From Rhynchopus euleeides (taxonomy: Eukaryota > Euglenozoa > Diplonemea > Diplonemida > Diplonemidae), in contig OY723311.1 in the NCBI GenBank assembly GCA_963210315.1, positions 930,001 through 994,000 of the forward strand: a stretch of 64,000 nt of DNA, given 5' to 3'. The position numbers and the translations under genes are program-made. Of this stretch, positions 54,901 to 64,000 are shown in pieces (position 1 is the first letter of the stretch; the number at the start of each line of letters is the position of its first letter). The notes under the pieces were generated by a model. The model was not told where the DNA came from. It saw only the letters and a program-made list of their open reading frames with translations, and made no database searches.

Positions 54901-55731
54901 ATCACATTTTTTCTCCCCAAAAAATATTTTTTCATTCTTCCACAGCGGCTGCCAAAGTGACCCCAAATCGAGCAGGCCAAACCGGTTCCTCCAGTGGTAC
55001 CCCAAACCCGACACCCGGGGCACCCCAAATCACGGAAATTTTGGTGTTTTTGGATCGCCCTGGCCTGGCAGTTCCCACGGCGGCCCGATTTTGTGAAAAA
55101 ATCGGGGCAAATTTTTTTCGGGGTTTTTGCCGGTGACCGACATATAGGGAAAATCAGGGGGAAAATGGTGGGCAAAAATTGGTGTGGTGAGTAATGACAC
55201 TTCCACGAAGAATTTTTCAGGATTTTTTTTTGTCGTGAAACGCGCTTTTACGGCCATTTTCGAGATTTTTTTTCCCGAAAAAAATTTTTCCGAGAAAAAA
55301 TGGTCCGATTTTGTGCGCTCGGCAGGCCCTGGCAGGATTGTTTTGACCCGGGCAACTGCAATTTTTTCCGGAAAAATGTGCGTTTTTCGCGAAAACACGA
55401 CGCGTTGAATCCGGGGCATTTCACCATAAAAAAAAATCTTGAAAAATTCTTAGTAGAAAGCACTTTACTCCAGGAGGTGAAATATGTCGAAAAATCTCGA
55501 AAAATCCCAGTTTTTCGATTTTTCCAATTTTTTCCGGGTTTCGCATTCATGACGAAGTTGTGCCCACTGCGGTATCCCGTTGGTTCACCGCGTTTCCTGG
55601 AAAGAACTTCAACAGGGGAGTTCACCATAAAAAAAATCGGTCAAAAATTCGGAGTAGAAAGCCCCTGGTTGCCAGTCCCCAAAAAATCCTACTTAACTAC
55701 TTACCTAGTAAGTAGTTAGTCTCGAAAGGGT
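51917..55731. mobile_element. TA-flanked long-arm element, family 8 (probably composite)
   Basis: Begins ACCCTTTCGAGAC and ends GTCTCGAAAGGGT; TA at 51915-51916 and 55732-55733. Arms such as 52010-52330 and 55190-55665 are clearly inverted and diverged (the TTTCTAC…GAATTTTT…TATGGTGAA blocks). An internal terminus-like GTCTCTAAAGGGT followed by TA at 54774-54788, with a local inverted repeat around it (54640-54735 with 54820-54905), suggests two related elements merged. An array of TCCGGACATGTCCGG-type palindromes fills 54108-54390. No intact gene seen. Confidence 0.7.
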
Positions 55732-55733
55732 TA

Positions 55734-57042
55734 CTGGGGGGGGTCAAATAATTGTAACCCCTACGATTATTTAGCGACGCGGTCTGTATAAATCGGGTGT
55801 CCCAAAATTTACAAATTTTCAACGGTGGTGAATAATCGTAGGGGTTACGATTATTCACTTTTGGCAAAAATTTACCCGTTTTGCTGTTCAGAATGTCAAT
55901 TGGTGGGGTGGGGGTGGGTGTGGGTCGCATTCTCGGCCTGTCTCACCGGCATTCCGTGCACACAGCAACAGCACCGGTGGAAACTGGCCATAGCACCCCG
56001 GTGGGCCACCAGGAGGGGAGGGACCCGGTGTGAGGCGCTTGAGTCATCCAGATGGGCACACGGTGGGGTCCGACACCCGATGTCGGACCCTGTGACCCGT
56101 TTTTTAGGTACCCTCCACACCCAGTGCGCGCTCGACCGTCGAATGGTTTTTCTGGTCCCGTGCACTTCCCTGCCTGCCACACCACCCCCTCGACCCCATC
56201 CCCAGCACCAGAGCGTCGTTGGCTGGCGTGCGCGGGGCACGCGTCGAATACCGATGACGGGGCCTGTGTTCCTGGGGCGCTGACGAGGTCCGAAGGGATT
56301 GACGCCTTGGCTCAGTCCTTACGTTTGGATGAGGGCGTGGTTTTTGACGTAGCGGGAGCCCTCAAGAATACAGCACAGCTGCACCTGCTCTTGCGCCGTC
56401 TCCAGTTCGCATAGTCCCTTCGTATGACGGTGACTGGGAGCCCTGGCTGTCCCGATCTATTTCAATGACTGTATCAGTTTCCAGCCTAGTTCCCATGCTT
56501 GGGTGCTTGGCTCGGGTGCACCCTTCGAGGTGGTACAGAGAATGCAAAGAGAGTCCACAGGGGGGTCTGGGGGGCGGAGCCCCCCAGCCGCCGGAGGCCA
56601 CGGTAGTGAACATCTGTTCCTTGTGGGGTACAGTTTCTGGACTGTGTCCATCTTCCTGAGGTTGCGTATGGGCCACCCCAGAATTTTGGTGCCCCCCCCC
56701 CCCCAGGCTCACCTCACTGGCAGGGAACCTGGGGGCGGGGGGGCCTCAAACCATACTCTCTTCCACCCATTAAACTCGGGGCATGTGTGCTCCGACATGT
56801 GGGGTGACTCAATCACTGGTCTATGACGACCGATTCTCCACTTTGTACAGCCTGAGTGGGATCCCTGCTGTTCCTGTTGCTTGATCTTCTGAGGAAAAGT
56901 CAGAAATTTGGCCAAAAGTGAATAATCGTAACCCCTACGATTATTCAAAACAAATTTACGTATAAATGGCCCAGAAAATGTTGTACAATTAATCGCCCCC
57001 TTACGATTATTCGACTACTTACGATTAATTGCCCCCCCCCAG
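55734..57042. mobile_element. TA-flanked element with ATTATTCG/CGTAACCCC repeats, family 9
   Basis: Begins CTGGGGGGGGTCAAATAATT, ends AATTGCCCCCCCCCCAG; TA at 55732-55733 and 57043-57044. Subterminal GTAACCCCTACGATTATT blocks and complements occur at both ends. One GC-rich mini-repeat (56555-56617) lies inside. No gene I trust. Confidence 0.75.
56555..56617 (+). repeat. 63-bp GC-rich palindromic mini-repeat, single copy
   Basis: Same unit as at 43451 and 43613, including CTGGGGGGCGGAGCCCCCCAG core and the ACGGTAGTGAACATCTGTT tail. It sits inside the family 9 element and could have moved with it. Confidence 0.75.
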
Positions 57043-57193
57043 TAAGAGGTGATGTCGCTTCAAAGTCGCAAATAGGAGTAGCGGGATCGGTTCCTTACGC
57101 CGTGGCCTCTTGGGGTATACTGCGTGATGCCAGTTCGCGAATCCAAACTACAATCCGCGTAGAAGTGGTTGGTTGTGAATGGTGGTGCCAGTT

Positions 57194-58173
57194 ATACCGG
57201 CTGAAAAAGATGCTTCGTCGGCTTCAAGCCATCCGGGTCGAAACCGATAGAAGACACGGCCGCTGGCCAGCACCCGTCAGATCGCCTGGCGTCTCAACCA
57301 ACGGAATGTCCTATCTCCTCCTGTTGCTGCGCTCGCAGCAGAAGCCATATGTGCACAACCTGCCTCCTTATTGCCCTCCTCCTCTGTGCCTCCCCGAGGG
57401 AAAAGTGTTCAAAAAATCAGGTGTTATGCCGAGTATTTCGTTCGTAGTTCCTTTTTCTTCTTCTTCTTCATCTCTTGCGATATGCGTTCTTATTTTTTCG
57501 AACGATCCGAACGATTTTTTTTGGATGTGTCTCTCACGGAACCCCCCTCCCTCCCCCCGGTGAGAGGGTACGCTGTGTTTTGTTTGTGTCGTGCCCCGAG
57601 GTTGTTCTCGCTCACTCAACATTGGCGTGCCGGCCCGTATTACGTATCGCCTTGGGCACTGTGATTCGCAGCAAAATAAACAAGCTGCTTTGGTTTTCTG
57701 AGAGCGGGCCCCTCCATGGCTCCATGGAGTTATAGCCTGCCGGTGTGTGTGTTAACCTCACTATCTCTTCTCCTTTCCTCTGCTCTCTCATCCCCGAGCT
57801 ATCCTTTCTCCTGCTTGGCAAACAGCGCCGCTGGCAACGGTGACGCTTATCCTCTCCTTCACATTTGACACGCCGCAAGGCTGGCCTCAGCACATCCTGG
57901 CTGAGCCCAAAACAAATTTGTGCGTGGTGTTGCTGAAAGGCCCAAATTGCGTAGTTCGTGCGTAGTTTTGCGTAGTTTGTGCGTACATTGTGCATATTCA
58001 ATAATGCCACTTTTTTATTCTCCAGTGGGAAACACGCCACCTCCAATACAGATCCCAGACTGCACCAACACTACCACCGGCCTCGTCCCACACCTTCTGG
58101 TGCCCATTTCCTGATGTAGGGGCCCTCCATGTATCCCAAATATCCACCCAGGCCCTCTGGTTTGCAGGAAGTC
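57194..58173. repeat. 980-bp direct repeat, left copy
   Basis: Appears identical to 63021-64000 (offset exactly 5,827 bp, running into the window edge). No coding gene is convincing; AT/TTC tracts and short open frames occur. It lies outside the tyrosine-recombinase element on the left and directly touches its right end in the other copy. Confidence 0.9.
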
Positions 58174-58863
58174 ACTCTTCTGACTGCTGCGGAAGGACCT
58201 GTCTCTGGAGGCCTTGGAAGGACCTGCCTCTGGAGCCTGGCTCGAGACTCACCAAACTAGGTTGTCTGAAGTCTCGAACCTCGGAAGACACATCAGTCAG
58301 CCCTCGCCCAGCTGCAGCGTTTGTTTGTCTGTACCTGGGACCAACAGATGACAACGCACCCTCAAGACAAGCCATAGAATGGGCTCACTTGACAGTGGCT
58401 GAAGGCTAAGGACACTGCCTGTGGAACCCCTTGTCACTACAGAGCCGAGATTGTACCAGAACGCCCCCTAAAGGGCCCCCTACTCGGGTGTTGCAGAACC
58501 CCGTTCCTTTGACTATTTGGAATCTGTGCGGATCGTAGTGGGGTCATTTCTGTGGTCGAGCTGTCAAGCTTCGTCCGTGAAACGTGGGTCTGGTTCAGGG
58601 GCTGGTCATAGGATGCGACTGAGAGGCAACCACACCAGCCCACCCAGCGGGACCCCCTCCTTGGGTGTTCCAAAAATCCGTTATTTGGAACGTTTGGGAT
58701 CTGTGCGGATCGCAGTGGGGTCGTTTTGGCCATGGGGTGTCCATTTACACCTCTTACTGGGAACACCAATTGAGTGAAAACACCCCCCCCTCATACCCCC
58801 CTACCCCCCGAGTACTCGGGGGGTAGGGGGGCCTGTAGAGGGCACACATTGTGATTTTTTGCC
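58174..58863. other. non-coding with two copies of a 75-bp dispersed repeat
   Basis: The repeat (TGTGCGGATCGTAGTGGGGT and flanks) lies at about 58490-58560 and 58663-58738, spaced as in the pair at 40.57-40.80 kb. No gene. Confidence 0.55.
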
Positions 58864-58977
58864 CTAACCAGGCTCCTGGTCTCTAGCAAAGAAGACTGTT
58901 GGCAGCGCATGTGTTCACCCATGTACCCCACAGGTAACGAACCAGCGCACAGACAAAAACTACCGCTTGTGCGCAAT

Positions 58978-60051
58978 ATGTCTACCCGCTCTCTCTTCAA
59001 GGCGAAGGAGATTGAGTGGGAGTCGCTGAGAGTCACGAAGGTGCCGGCATTCATGCAGGAGTTCCTCTGCGCCCCGGAGGTCGTGAAGTGTGTGTTCCCG
59101 GAGTGTGATACTGAGCACGAGGGTGAAGGATGCCTCAACTGTCGTTCCTGCGGACACCGCGCGGCGGTTTCGTGCCTCGATGCCTTTGTTCCCTCCTCCT
59201 GTTACGGGGAGTTCGTCAAGGGGATGGAGGACAAGGACTGGATGTGCCCGGTGTGTTGCTGGGTAGCCAGCCACGCCAAACCGGAAGGGGACGCAGACGC
59301 TGCGTCTCCCAAGGTGGGCAACAAGGCAACGAGCAGCGGGGACGCCCCCTCTCGTACCGCCCCCAAGCAGACAGACGCTGTCAGCATGGAGGCCCGCCTC
59401 GACTCCTTCCTGGAGCCGGATGACGGCGTGCGCTACGAGCTTCTCGAGTTGCACCGCCGTATCGCCATCCTCGAGGAAGAAAAGAAGAAGGCGAAGGAGG
59501 TAGCCACGGGCTCCTCCCTCCCGAGTGACTTTGACCCCTTCCGCGCCGTCACCTGGATCCCCGTGCTGGGCAACGAACTGGGCCAGGCCCTCCTCCGGGC
59601 CAAGCTCGCCATCGCGATGGACGAGGCCAGCCTCGGAGGGAGGGACAAGGGGCTCGCCTACAGACTCCACCGGCGCAGTTTCGAGAGACTCGACAGACTG
59701 CTGGAGGGCACCCTCCAGTCCCCCCCGAACTCCTCCACCTTCCAGGCTTTCCACGAAGTCTGCGTGGAACTCACGGCTTTCGGGTTGGGGGGCACGGCAG
59801 CCATCAGGGTCAGCTATGAGGAGCTGGCCCTCCCTGAGGACTACAAGGGCTTCTCGGGGGAGAAACAGCGCCGCATGGCTCGGCAGGCTGTAAAGACGGG
59901 GGAGGGGGAGAAGCCGTCCGACTCTACCTTTCCTGGTCGTGATCAGTCCGCCAGCAGGTACGAGCCCTACAGCCCCGACAACAGGGGCAAGACGAGCGCC
60001 TCCCCCTCCTCCAAGTACGCCGGACGTAAGGCGGGAAAGGGTTTCCGGTAG
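58978..60051 (+). CDS. gag-like ORF1 with PHD/RING-like Cys-His cluster
   Basis: Starts at the ATG at 58978 (MSTRSLFKAKEIEWESLRVT); 357 residues. A zinc-binding cluster (CVFPECDTEHE, CLNCRSCGHRAAVSC, MCPVCC; about residues 40-95) resembles a PHD or RING finger. Then come a Lys/Glu-rich helix (LEEEKKKAKE), a globular region (FRAVTWIPVLGNELGQALLRAKLAI) and a basic tail (KYAGRKAGKGFR). Position before the recombinase and RT makes it the gag-equivalent; the finger could bind histone tails or nucleic acid. Stops at TAG 60049-60051, twelve bases before the recombinase frame. Confidence 0.75.
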   Translation: MSTRSLFKAKEIEWESLRVTKVPAFMQEFLCAPEVVKCVFPECDTEHEGEGCLNCRSCGHRAAVSCLDAFVPSSCYGEFVKGMEDKDWMCPVCCWVASHAKPEGDADAASPKVGNKATSSGDAPSRTAPKQTDAVSMEARLDSFLEPDDGVRYELLELHRRIAILEEEKKKAKEVATGSSLPSDFDPFRAVTWIPVLGNELGQALLRAKLAIAMDEASLGGRDKGLAYRLHRRSFERLDRLLEGTLQSPPNSSTFQAFHEVCVELTAFGLGGTAAIRVSYEELALPEDYKGFSGEKQRRMARQAVKTGEGEKPSDSTFPGRDQSASRYEPYSPDNRGKTSASPSSKYAGRKAGKGFR

Positions 60052-60062
60052 ACGCTACCAAG

Positions 60063-60995
60063 GTGACTCCCCCCCTAGGCCTTCCCCTCCCGACATCCCT
60101 ATATCCCCTCTGGGAAGACTCCCTCCCTGCAGTACGCACCAGAAAAACAGAGACAATTATCCCTCAAGAAGTCCCCGATCTACTCCATTCCACTCTCCTC
60201 CGAATGAAGGGCTGCTATGCATCCCAAGCCCCCCTCCTCTCGGTCCTCAAACACTCGGAGGACTTCAGGAAGCTTGTGGCCACCTCCCACCCCGAAATTC
60301 CCCCCGAGCTGGCACGCCTGATGTGGGTCGAGAAGAAGATTACCAAGGGAGAGTATCGCCTATCCAGCGCTCGGCAAGCACTCACGTATTTCAGGATGGC
60401 GTCGATAAAGCCCCTGGAAGCATACAGCAGAGCTCTCCTCCGGGGAGGAAACGAATTCGAGCGCCTGCAGCAGATCAGGGAGAAGACCCCCCCCTTTCAA
60501 TCCATCAAGAAGGTCGCCGAAGGCGGCTCCTCCCACCTCCACGAAGCCCTATCGGTGCAGTTGGCGACGGCGTCGAGATACATCGACCTGGCGCGCATCA
60601 AGGAGCACCACGTGGAGACCACCCCAGAGGGACTTCTTCTCAACTTTGTAGGGGGAAAAACGGACAGGAGCAGCACAGGCCAACCCATCATTCTCCCCCC
60701 AACGTGCAGGGCCAGCAAGATACTCCTAAGGCGCAAAGCAGCAACAGCCCCCCAACTGTTCCTCTTCCCAACGATTACATACAACACATATCATGCGTTC
60801 CTGAAGATGCACCTGAATGTCTCGACTCACGCCATCAGACACGCAGCTCTGACACATGTAGCCCTGCAGGTGTCCGAGGAGGCTGCCCAGGCGCTGGGCC
60901 GACACCGCACGGTGTCTCCGACCAGGGGCTACACACCACGAGTAACGTGGGCTCCGGCACTCAAGTCAGTGGAAGCGACACGGTCGCTCCTCTGA
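60063..60995 (+). CDS. tyrosine recombinase
   Basis: Open frame of 310 codons. The first ATG is at 60204 (MKGCYASQAPLL), so upstream residues may come from a frameshift with gag. Catalytic residues of the family are visible: Arg in ATASRYIDLARIKEHH (about 60560-60605), HAIRH (the H-x-x-R box, about 60828-60842), then GRHRTVSPTRGY with the His and the terminal nucleophilic Tyr (about 60897-60933). A basic N-terminal core-binding-like region precedes. It would insert circular cDNA by recombination, explaining the absence of an integrase. All catalytic residues appear intact. Confidence 0.85.
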   Translation: MTPPLGLPLPTSLYPLWEDSLPAVRTRKTETIIPQEVPDLLHSTLLRMKGCYASQAPLLSVLKHSEDFRKLVATSHPEIPPELARLMWVEKKITKGEYRLSSARQALTYFRMASIKPLEAYSRALLRGGNEFERLQQIREKTPPFQSIKKVAEGGSSHLHEALSVQLATASRYIDLARIKEHHVETTPEGLLLNFVGGKTDRSSTGQPIILPPTCRASKILLRRKAATAPQLFLFPTITYNTYHAFLKMHLNVSTHAIRHAALTHVALQVSEEAAQALGRHRTVSPTRGYTPRVTWAPALKSVEATRSLL

Positions 60996-61000
60996 ACTTA

Positions 61001-62620
61001 AAACCGTTCTCGCTGTACGACTACGCCAGCTGCTGGATCGAGCGGACGTCGGGCGTTTCCGCCCCCAAAGCTTCCTACGAGGGAGTTATCGACCCTGCCC
61101 CGGTACGACCGGTGGACCACATCCTCCTGCTGTCAGACTTCCCCTTCCTGAAGGAAAATTGGGAATGGATCACCGCCGACTTCTTGCACAAGGTGGTGCC
61201 ACCCCATGCCTACTGCTTTGGCCCCCGCAACGGGCCTCTGGAAAGCCACGTCCCCGAACTCACCCAGGGCTCCATTGCCGCCCCCTGCCCGCGCCACAGA
61301 AGGAGAGGTCCCCATATTTTTTCGTCGGCCTTTTGTGTGAACAAGAAACGACCGGGTCACCTCCGTTTTATACTGAGCTGCAAGGCGCTCAACATCGCGA
61401 TCGGACACTTACGCCTTCCCCACTGCGACCTGCCCTCCTTCCCATCCATAGTTAACACCATGATGCAACAAGAATTTTTTTGTGACTTCGACTTTGCGGC
61501 GTACTTTTTCTAGTTCCCCCTGGAGCCGGAGGCCCGCCCTTTCTTTTGCTTCAGAGCAGGCCAACACCTGCTGGAGATGGAGCGCGCGCCGATGGGGTAC
61601 TCCGCGCTCCCCCAGATCGCCCAGAGGACTGCCACCACCCTGGCGGAGGCGTCTCTCGGCTCCTCACGAGAAGGGGCCTCAGTCACGTGGATGGACAACA
61701 TACTCTTCGGAGCTTCGGAAGTCGCTACATTACAGGGCATTGCATCACGCTTCCGGGCCCTCTGTGCCAGATACGGTTTCACCTTGGGGGACGTTGGGGA
61801 GATCCGCACTAGGGGTTGCGTGCTGGGAATCGAGATGGACCTCGCCGATAAGCGCTTCCGCCTCAGCCCGGAGTGGTGCACGTCAACATCAGCCATATAC
61901 AACGAGTTCAGCTCAGCCTGGTCACTCTCACGGAGGGTCACTTGGAGACTCATCGGGTGTCTCATCTGGCGATTCCATGTGCTGCGCCACCGCCTGGGAC
62001 CCCTACTCCCCCTACTCTGCTTCATGTCCGAGACGGCCTCAATACACCACTCAGCAATCCGCCGCTCCGCCTTCTGGGAGGAAGAGGTCAAGCTGCCACA
62101 AGCTGCCAGAACAACCCTGCATACACAGTTTCAGACGCTGAAAAGGAACGAGTGGGTCCCCTGGGAAGCACCACCTCGGAAGGAGGTGATCGCCTTCACC
62201 GATGCCAGTCTAAGGCTCTGGAGCTTTATCCACAACAACGAGGCATCATGGGGGCCCTTCCCTCCGCAGATGGAAGGGCTCAGCATCTTCATGCTGGAGC
62301 TTTTTGCAGTTTTCAAGCTGTCTCATCACCTCGCAACACAGACCGTTCACCCTGCGACATTCACAGTCTTCTGCGACAACACGGGAGTCGTCAGTGCTGT
62401 GAACAACGGGTATTCGCTGGCACACGGTGCCCAGCCTCTCATTACAGACATACATTCGCAGGTGGAGCATCGGGGATCACGGATCCTGTTGCGCTACATC
62501 CACACCAAGCTCAACCCGGCCGACGCATACTCTCGCCACACTACCCGCTTGCAGGGTGCCGGCGTACGGCTACCGGAAGCCCTGCCCCAATACCCTCACG
62601 AGGTACAAACACACCCCTGA
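61001..62620 (+). pseudogene. reverse transcriptase-RNase H ORF with internal TAG
   Basis: RT fingers and palm before the stop (FSSAFCVNKKRPGHLRFILS, FFCDFDFAAYFF), TAG at 61511-61513, then the same frame resumes (FPLEPEARPFFCF, MGYSALPQIAQ). The active-site box reads WMDN rather than the usual YxDD (about 61690). RNase H motifs follow with intact acidic residues (FTDAS, MLELFAV, FCDNTGVVSAV, LNPADAYSR; about 62190-62545). No ATG is evident at the upstream end, so expression may need frameshifting from the recombinase ORF. The TAG replaces one residue in an otherwise continuous frame: nonsense mutation or readthrough codon. Confidence 0.8.
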
Positions 62621-62915
62621 AACGGAGAAAGAGTTAGGACGCCTAACATATCTCCCCCCTCACATCGAGGCCGACACAGAAATTACGATCGCATGAAACA
62701 GCGGCCACGGGGCGCTCTTCCCGGAAGGACACAACGAAGCACTCAGCCTCGCCGGGGAGGGATACGATCCCGCCGGCAACATGCTCGACCACGGGTCGAA
62801 ACCAAGGCCAGACGACACCACGCTGTTAACCCGAGGGCAAGGAAGGTTAGGGGCGGGGGGGGGGGGGGGCAACATAAAAAGAAAGGACCGCTTGTGCGCA
62901 CAGTAGCGAACACCA

Positions 62916-62962
62916 AGTCTTCTTTGCGCTAACCAGGCTCCTGGTCTCTAGCAAAGAAGACT
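62916..62962. repeat. hairpin at the right terminal repeat junction
   Basis: AGTCTTCTTTGC (62916-62927) pairs with GCAAAGAAGACT (62951-62962), with an inner ACCAGG-CT-CCTGGT stem. It spans the join between the pre-repeat sequence and the right 88-bp repeat, a natural place for a recombinase crossover site. Confidence 0.7.
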
Positions 62963-63020
62963 GTCGGCAGCGCATGTGTTCACCCATGTACCCCACAGGT
63001 AACGAACCAGCGCACAAACA

Positions 63021-64000
63021 ATACCGGCTGAAAAAGATGCTTCGTCGGCTTCAAGCCATCCGGGTCGAAACCGATAGAAGACACGGCCGCTGGCCAGCAC
63101 CCGTCAGATCGCCTGGCGTCTCAACCAACGGAATGTCCTATCTCCTCCTGTTGCTGCGCTCGCAGCAGAAGCCATATGTGCACAACCTGCCTCCTTATTG
63201 CCCTCCTCCTCTGTGCCTCCCCGAGGGAAAAGTGTTCAAAAAATCAGGTGTTATGCCGAGTATTTCGTTCGTAGTTCCTTTTTCTTCTTCTTCTTCATCT
63301 CTTGCGATATGCGTTCTTATTTTTTCGAACGATCCGAACGATTTTTTTTGGATGTGTCTCTCACGGAACCCCCCTCCCTCCCCCCGGTGAGAGGGTACGC
63401 TGTGTTTTGTTTGTGTCGTGCCCCGAGGTTGTTCTCGCTCACTCAACATTGGCGTGCCGGCCCGTATTACGTATCGCCTTGGGCACTGTGATTCGCAGCA
63501 AAATAAACAAGCTGCTTTGGTTTTCTGAGAGCGGGCCCCTCCATGGCTCCATGGAGTTATAGCCTGCCGGTGTGTGTGTTAACCTCACTATCTCTTCTCC
63601 TTTCCTCTGCTCTCTCATCCCCGAGCTATCCTTTCTCCTGCTTGGCAAACAGCGCCGCTGGCAACGGTGACGCTTATCCTCTCCTTCACATTTGACACGC
63701 CGCAAGGCTGGCCTCAGCACATCCTGGCTGAGCCCAAAACAAATTTGTGCGTGGTGTTGCTGAAAGGCCCAAATTGCGTAGTTCGTGCGTAGTTTTGCGT
63801 AGTTTGTGCGTACATTGTGCATATTCAATAATGCCACTTTTTTATTCTCCAGTGGGAAACACGCCACCTCCAATACAGATCCCAGACTGCACCAACACTA
63901 CCACCGGCCTCGTCCCACACCTTCTGGTGCCCATTTCCTGATGTAGGGGCCCTCCATGTATCCCAAATATCCACCCAGGCCCTCTGGTTTGCAGGAAGTC
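63021..64000. repeat. 980-bp direct repeat, right copy (continues past window)
   Basis: Matches 57194-58173 base for base where compared. It begins five bases after the right terminal repeat of the tyrosine-recombinase element and runs off the window. Confidence 0.9.

Larger units (their letters stand above)
58864..63016 (+). mobile_element. tyrosine-recombinase retrotransposon (DIRS/Ngaro/VIPER-type)
   Basis: An 88-bp direct repeat (58864-58951 and 62929-63016, one mismatch seen) bounds three genes in the order gag-like, tyrosine recombinase, RT-RNase H. A 14-bp ACCGCTTGTGCGCA lies just inside each end (58962-58975 and 62887-62900). Split direct repeats and no LTRs or integrase fit the DIRS-like order. 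Recombinase before RT is the VIPER-like arrangement rather than the usual DIRS or Ngaro order. The RT is interrupted by a TAG. Confidence 0.85.

Noticed and set aside
57368-58046. Open frames in the 980-bp direct repeat
   Set aside because: They overlap on both strands, are low complexity, and have no recognisable domain; identity of the two copies reflects duplication, not coding constraint.

Overview
The window is nuclear DNA of a eukaryote, most likely a large-genome unicellular alga or other protist. Evidence: a phospholipid scramblase with a probable GT-AG intron, a prenylated WD40 protein, non-LTR and tyrosine-recombinase retrotransposons, hAT elements, long C/G homopolymer runs, and no bacterial operons or ribosome-binding sites. 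The lineage cannot be fixed from the sequence alone. All reading was by eye; no database was searched.

Host genes are few: a crotonase-fold protein (628-2367 +), a scramblase (3147-4389 +) and a WD40 protein with a ubiquitin-like N-terminus and a CaaX box (37130-38458 +). Nearly everything else is mobile DNA. A long non-LTR retrotransposon lies on the minus strand at about 4.5-13.1 kb: coiled-coil ORF1, a linker ORF, and an OTU-protease/APE/RT/RNase H ORF2. These three blocks share one reading frame and are separated by two UAG codons. A gag/tyrosine-recombinase/RT-RNase H element lies at 58.9-63.0 kb inside a 5,827-bp repeat period. A complete hAT transposon with 8-bp target duplications lies at 33109-36918.

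The middle of the window is dominated by terminal-inverted-repeat elements, almost all bounded by TA, many starting with a G run, and joined end to end so that one TA serves as the right flank of one element and the left flank of the next. Chains seen: 17.6-21.5 kb (element, C-tract, element, element), 25.2-28.4 kb (three blocks inside the remains of a hAT-like element), 29.7-36.9 kb (two elements then the hAT), and 51.5-57.0 kb (three elements). A further 2.9-kb element with about 270-bp inverted repeats (21547-24481) carries two genes I do not recognise, one with three C2H2 zinc fingers. A 1.68-kb element with 6-bp target duplications occurs twice (14020-15695, 43953-45632).

The most unusual candidates are the abutting TA-flanked chains, the UAG-punctuated OTU-LINE, the two-gene element at 21.5-24.5 kb, and the tyrosine-recombinase element with recombinase before RT, a UAG inside RT and an atypical RT active-site box.
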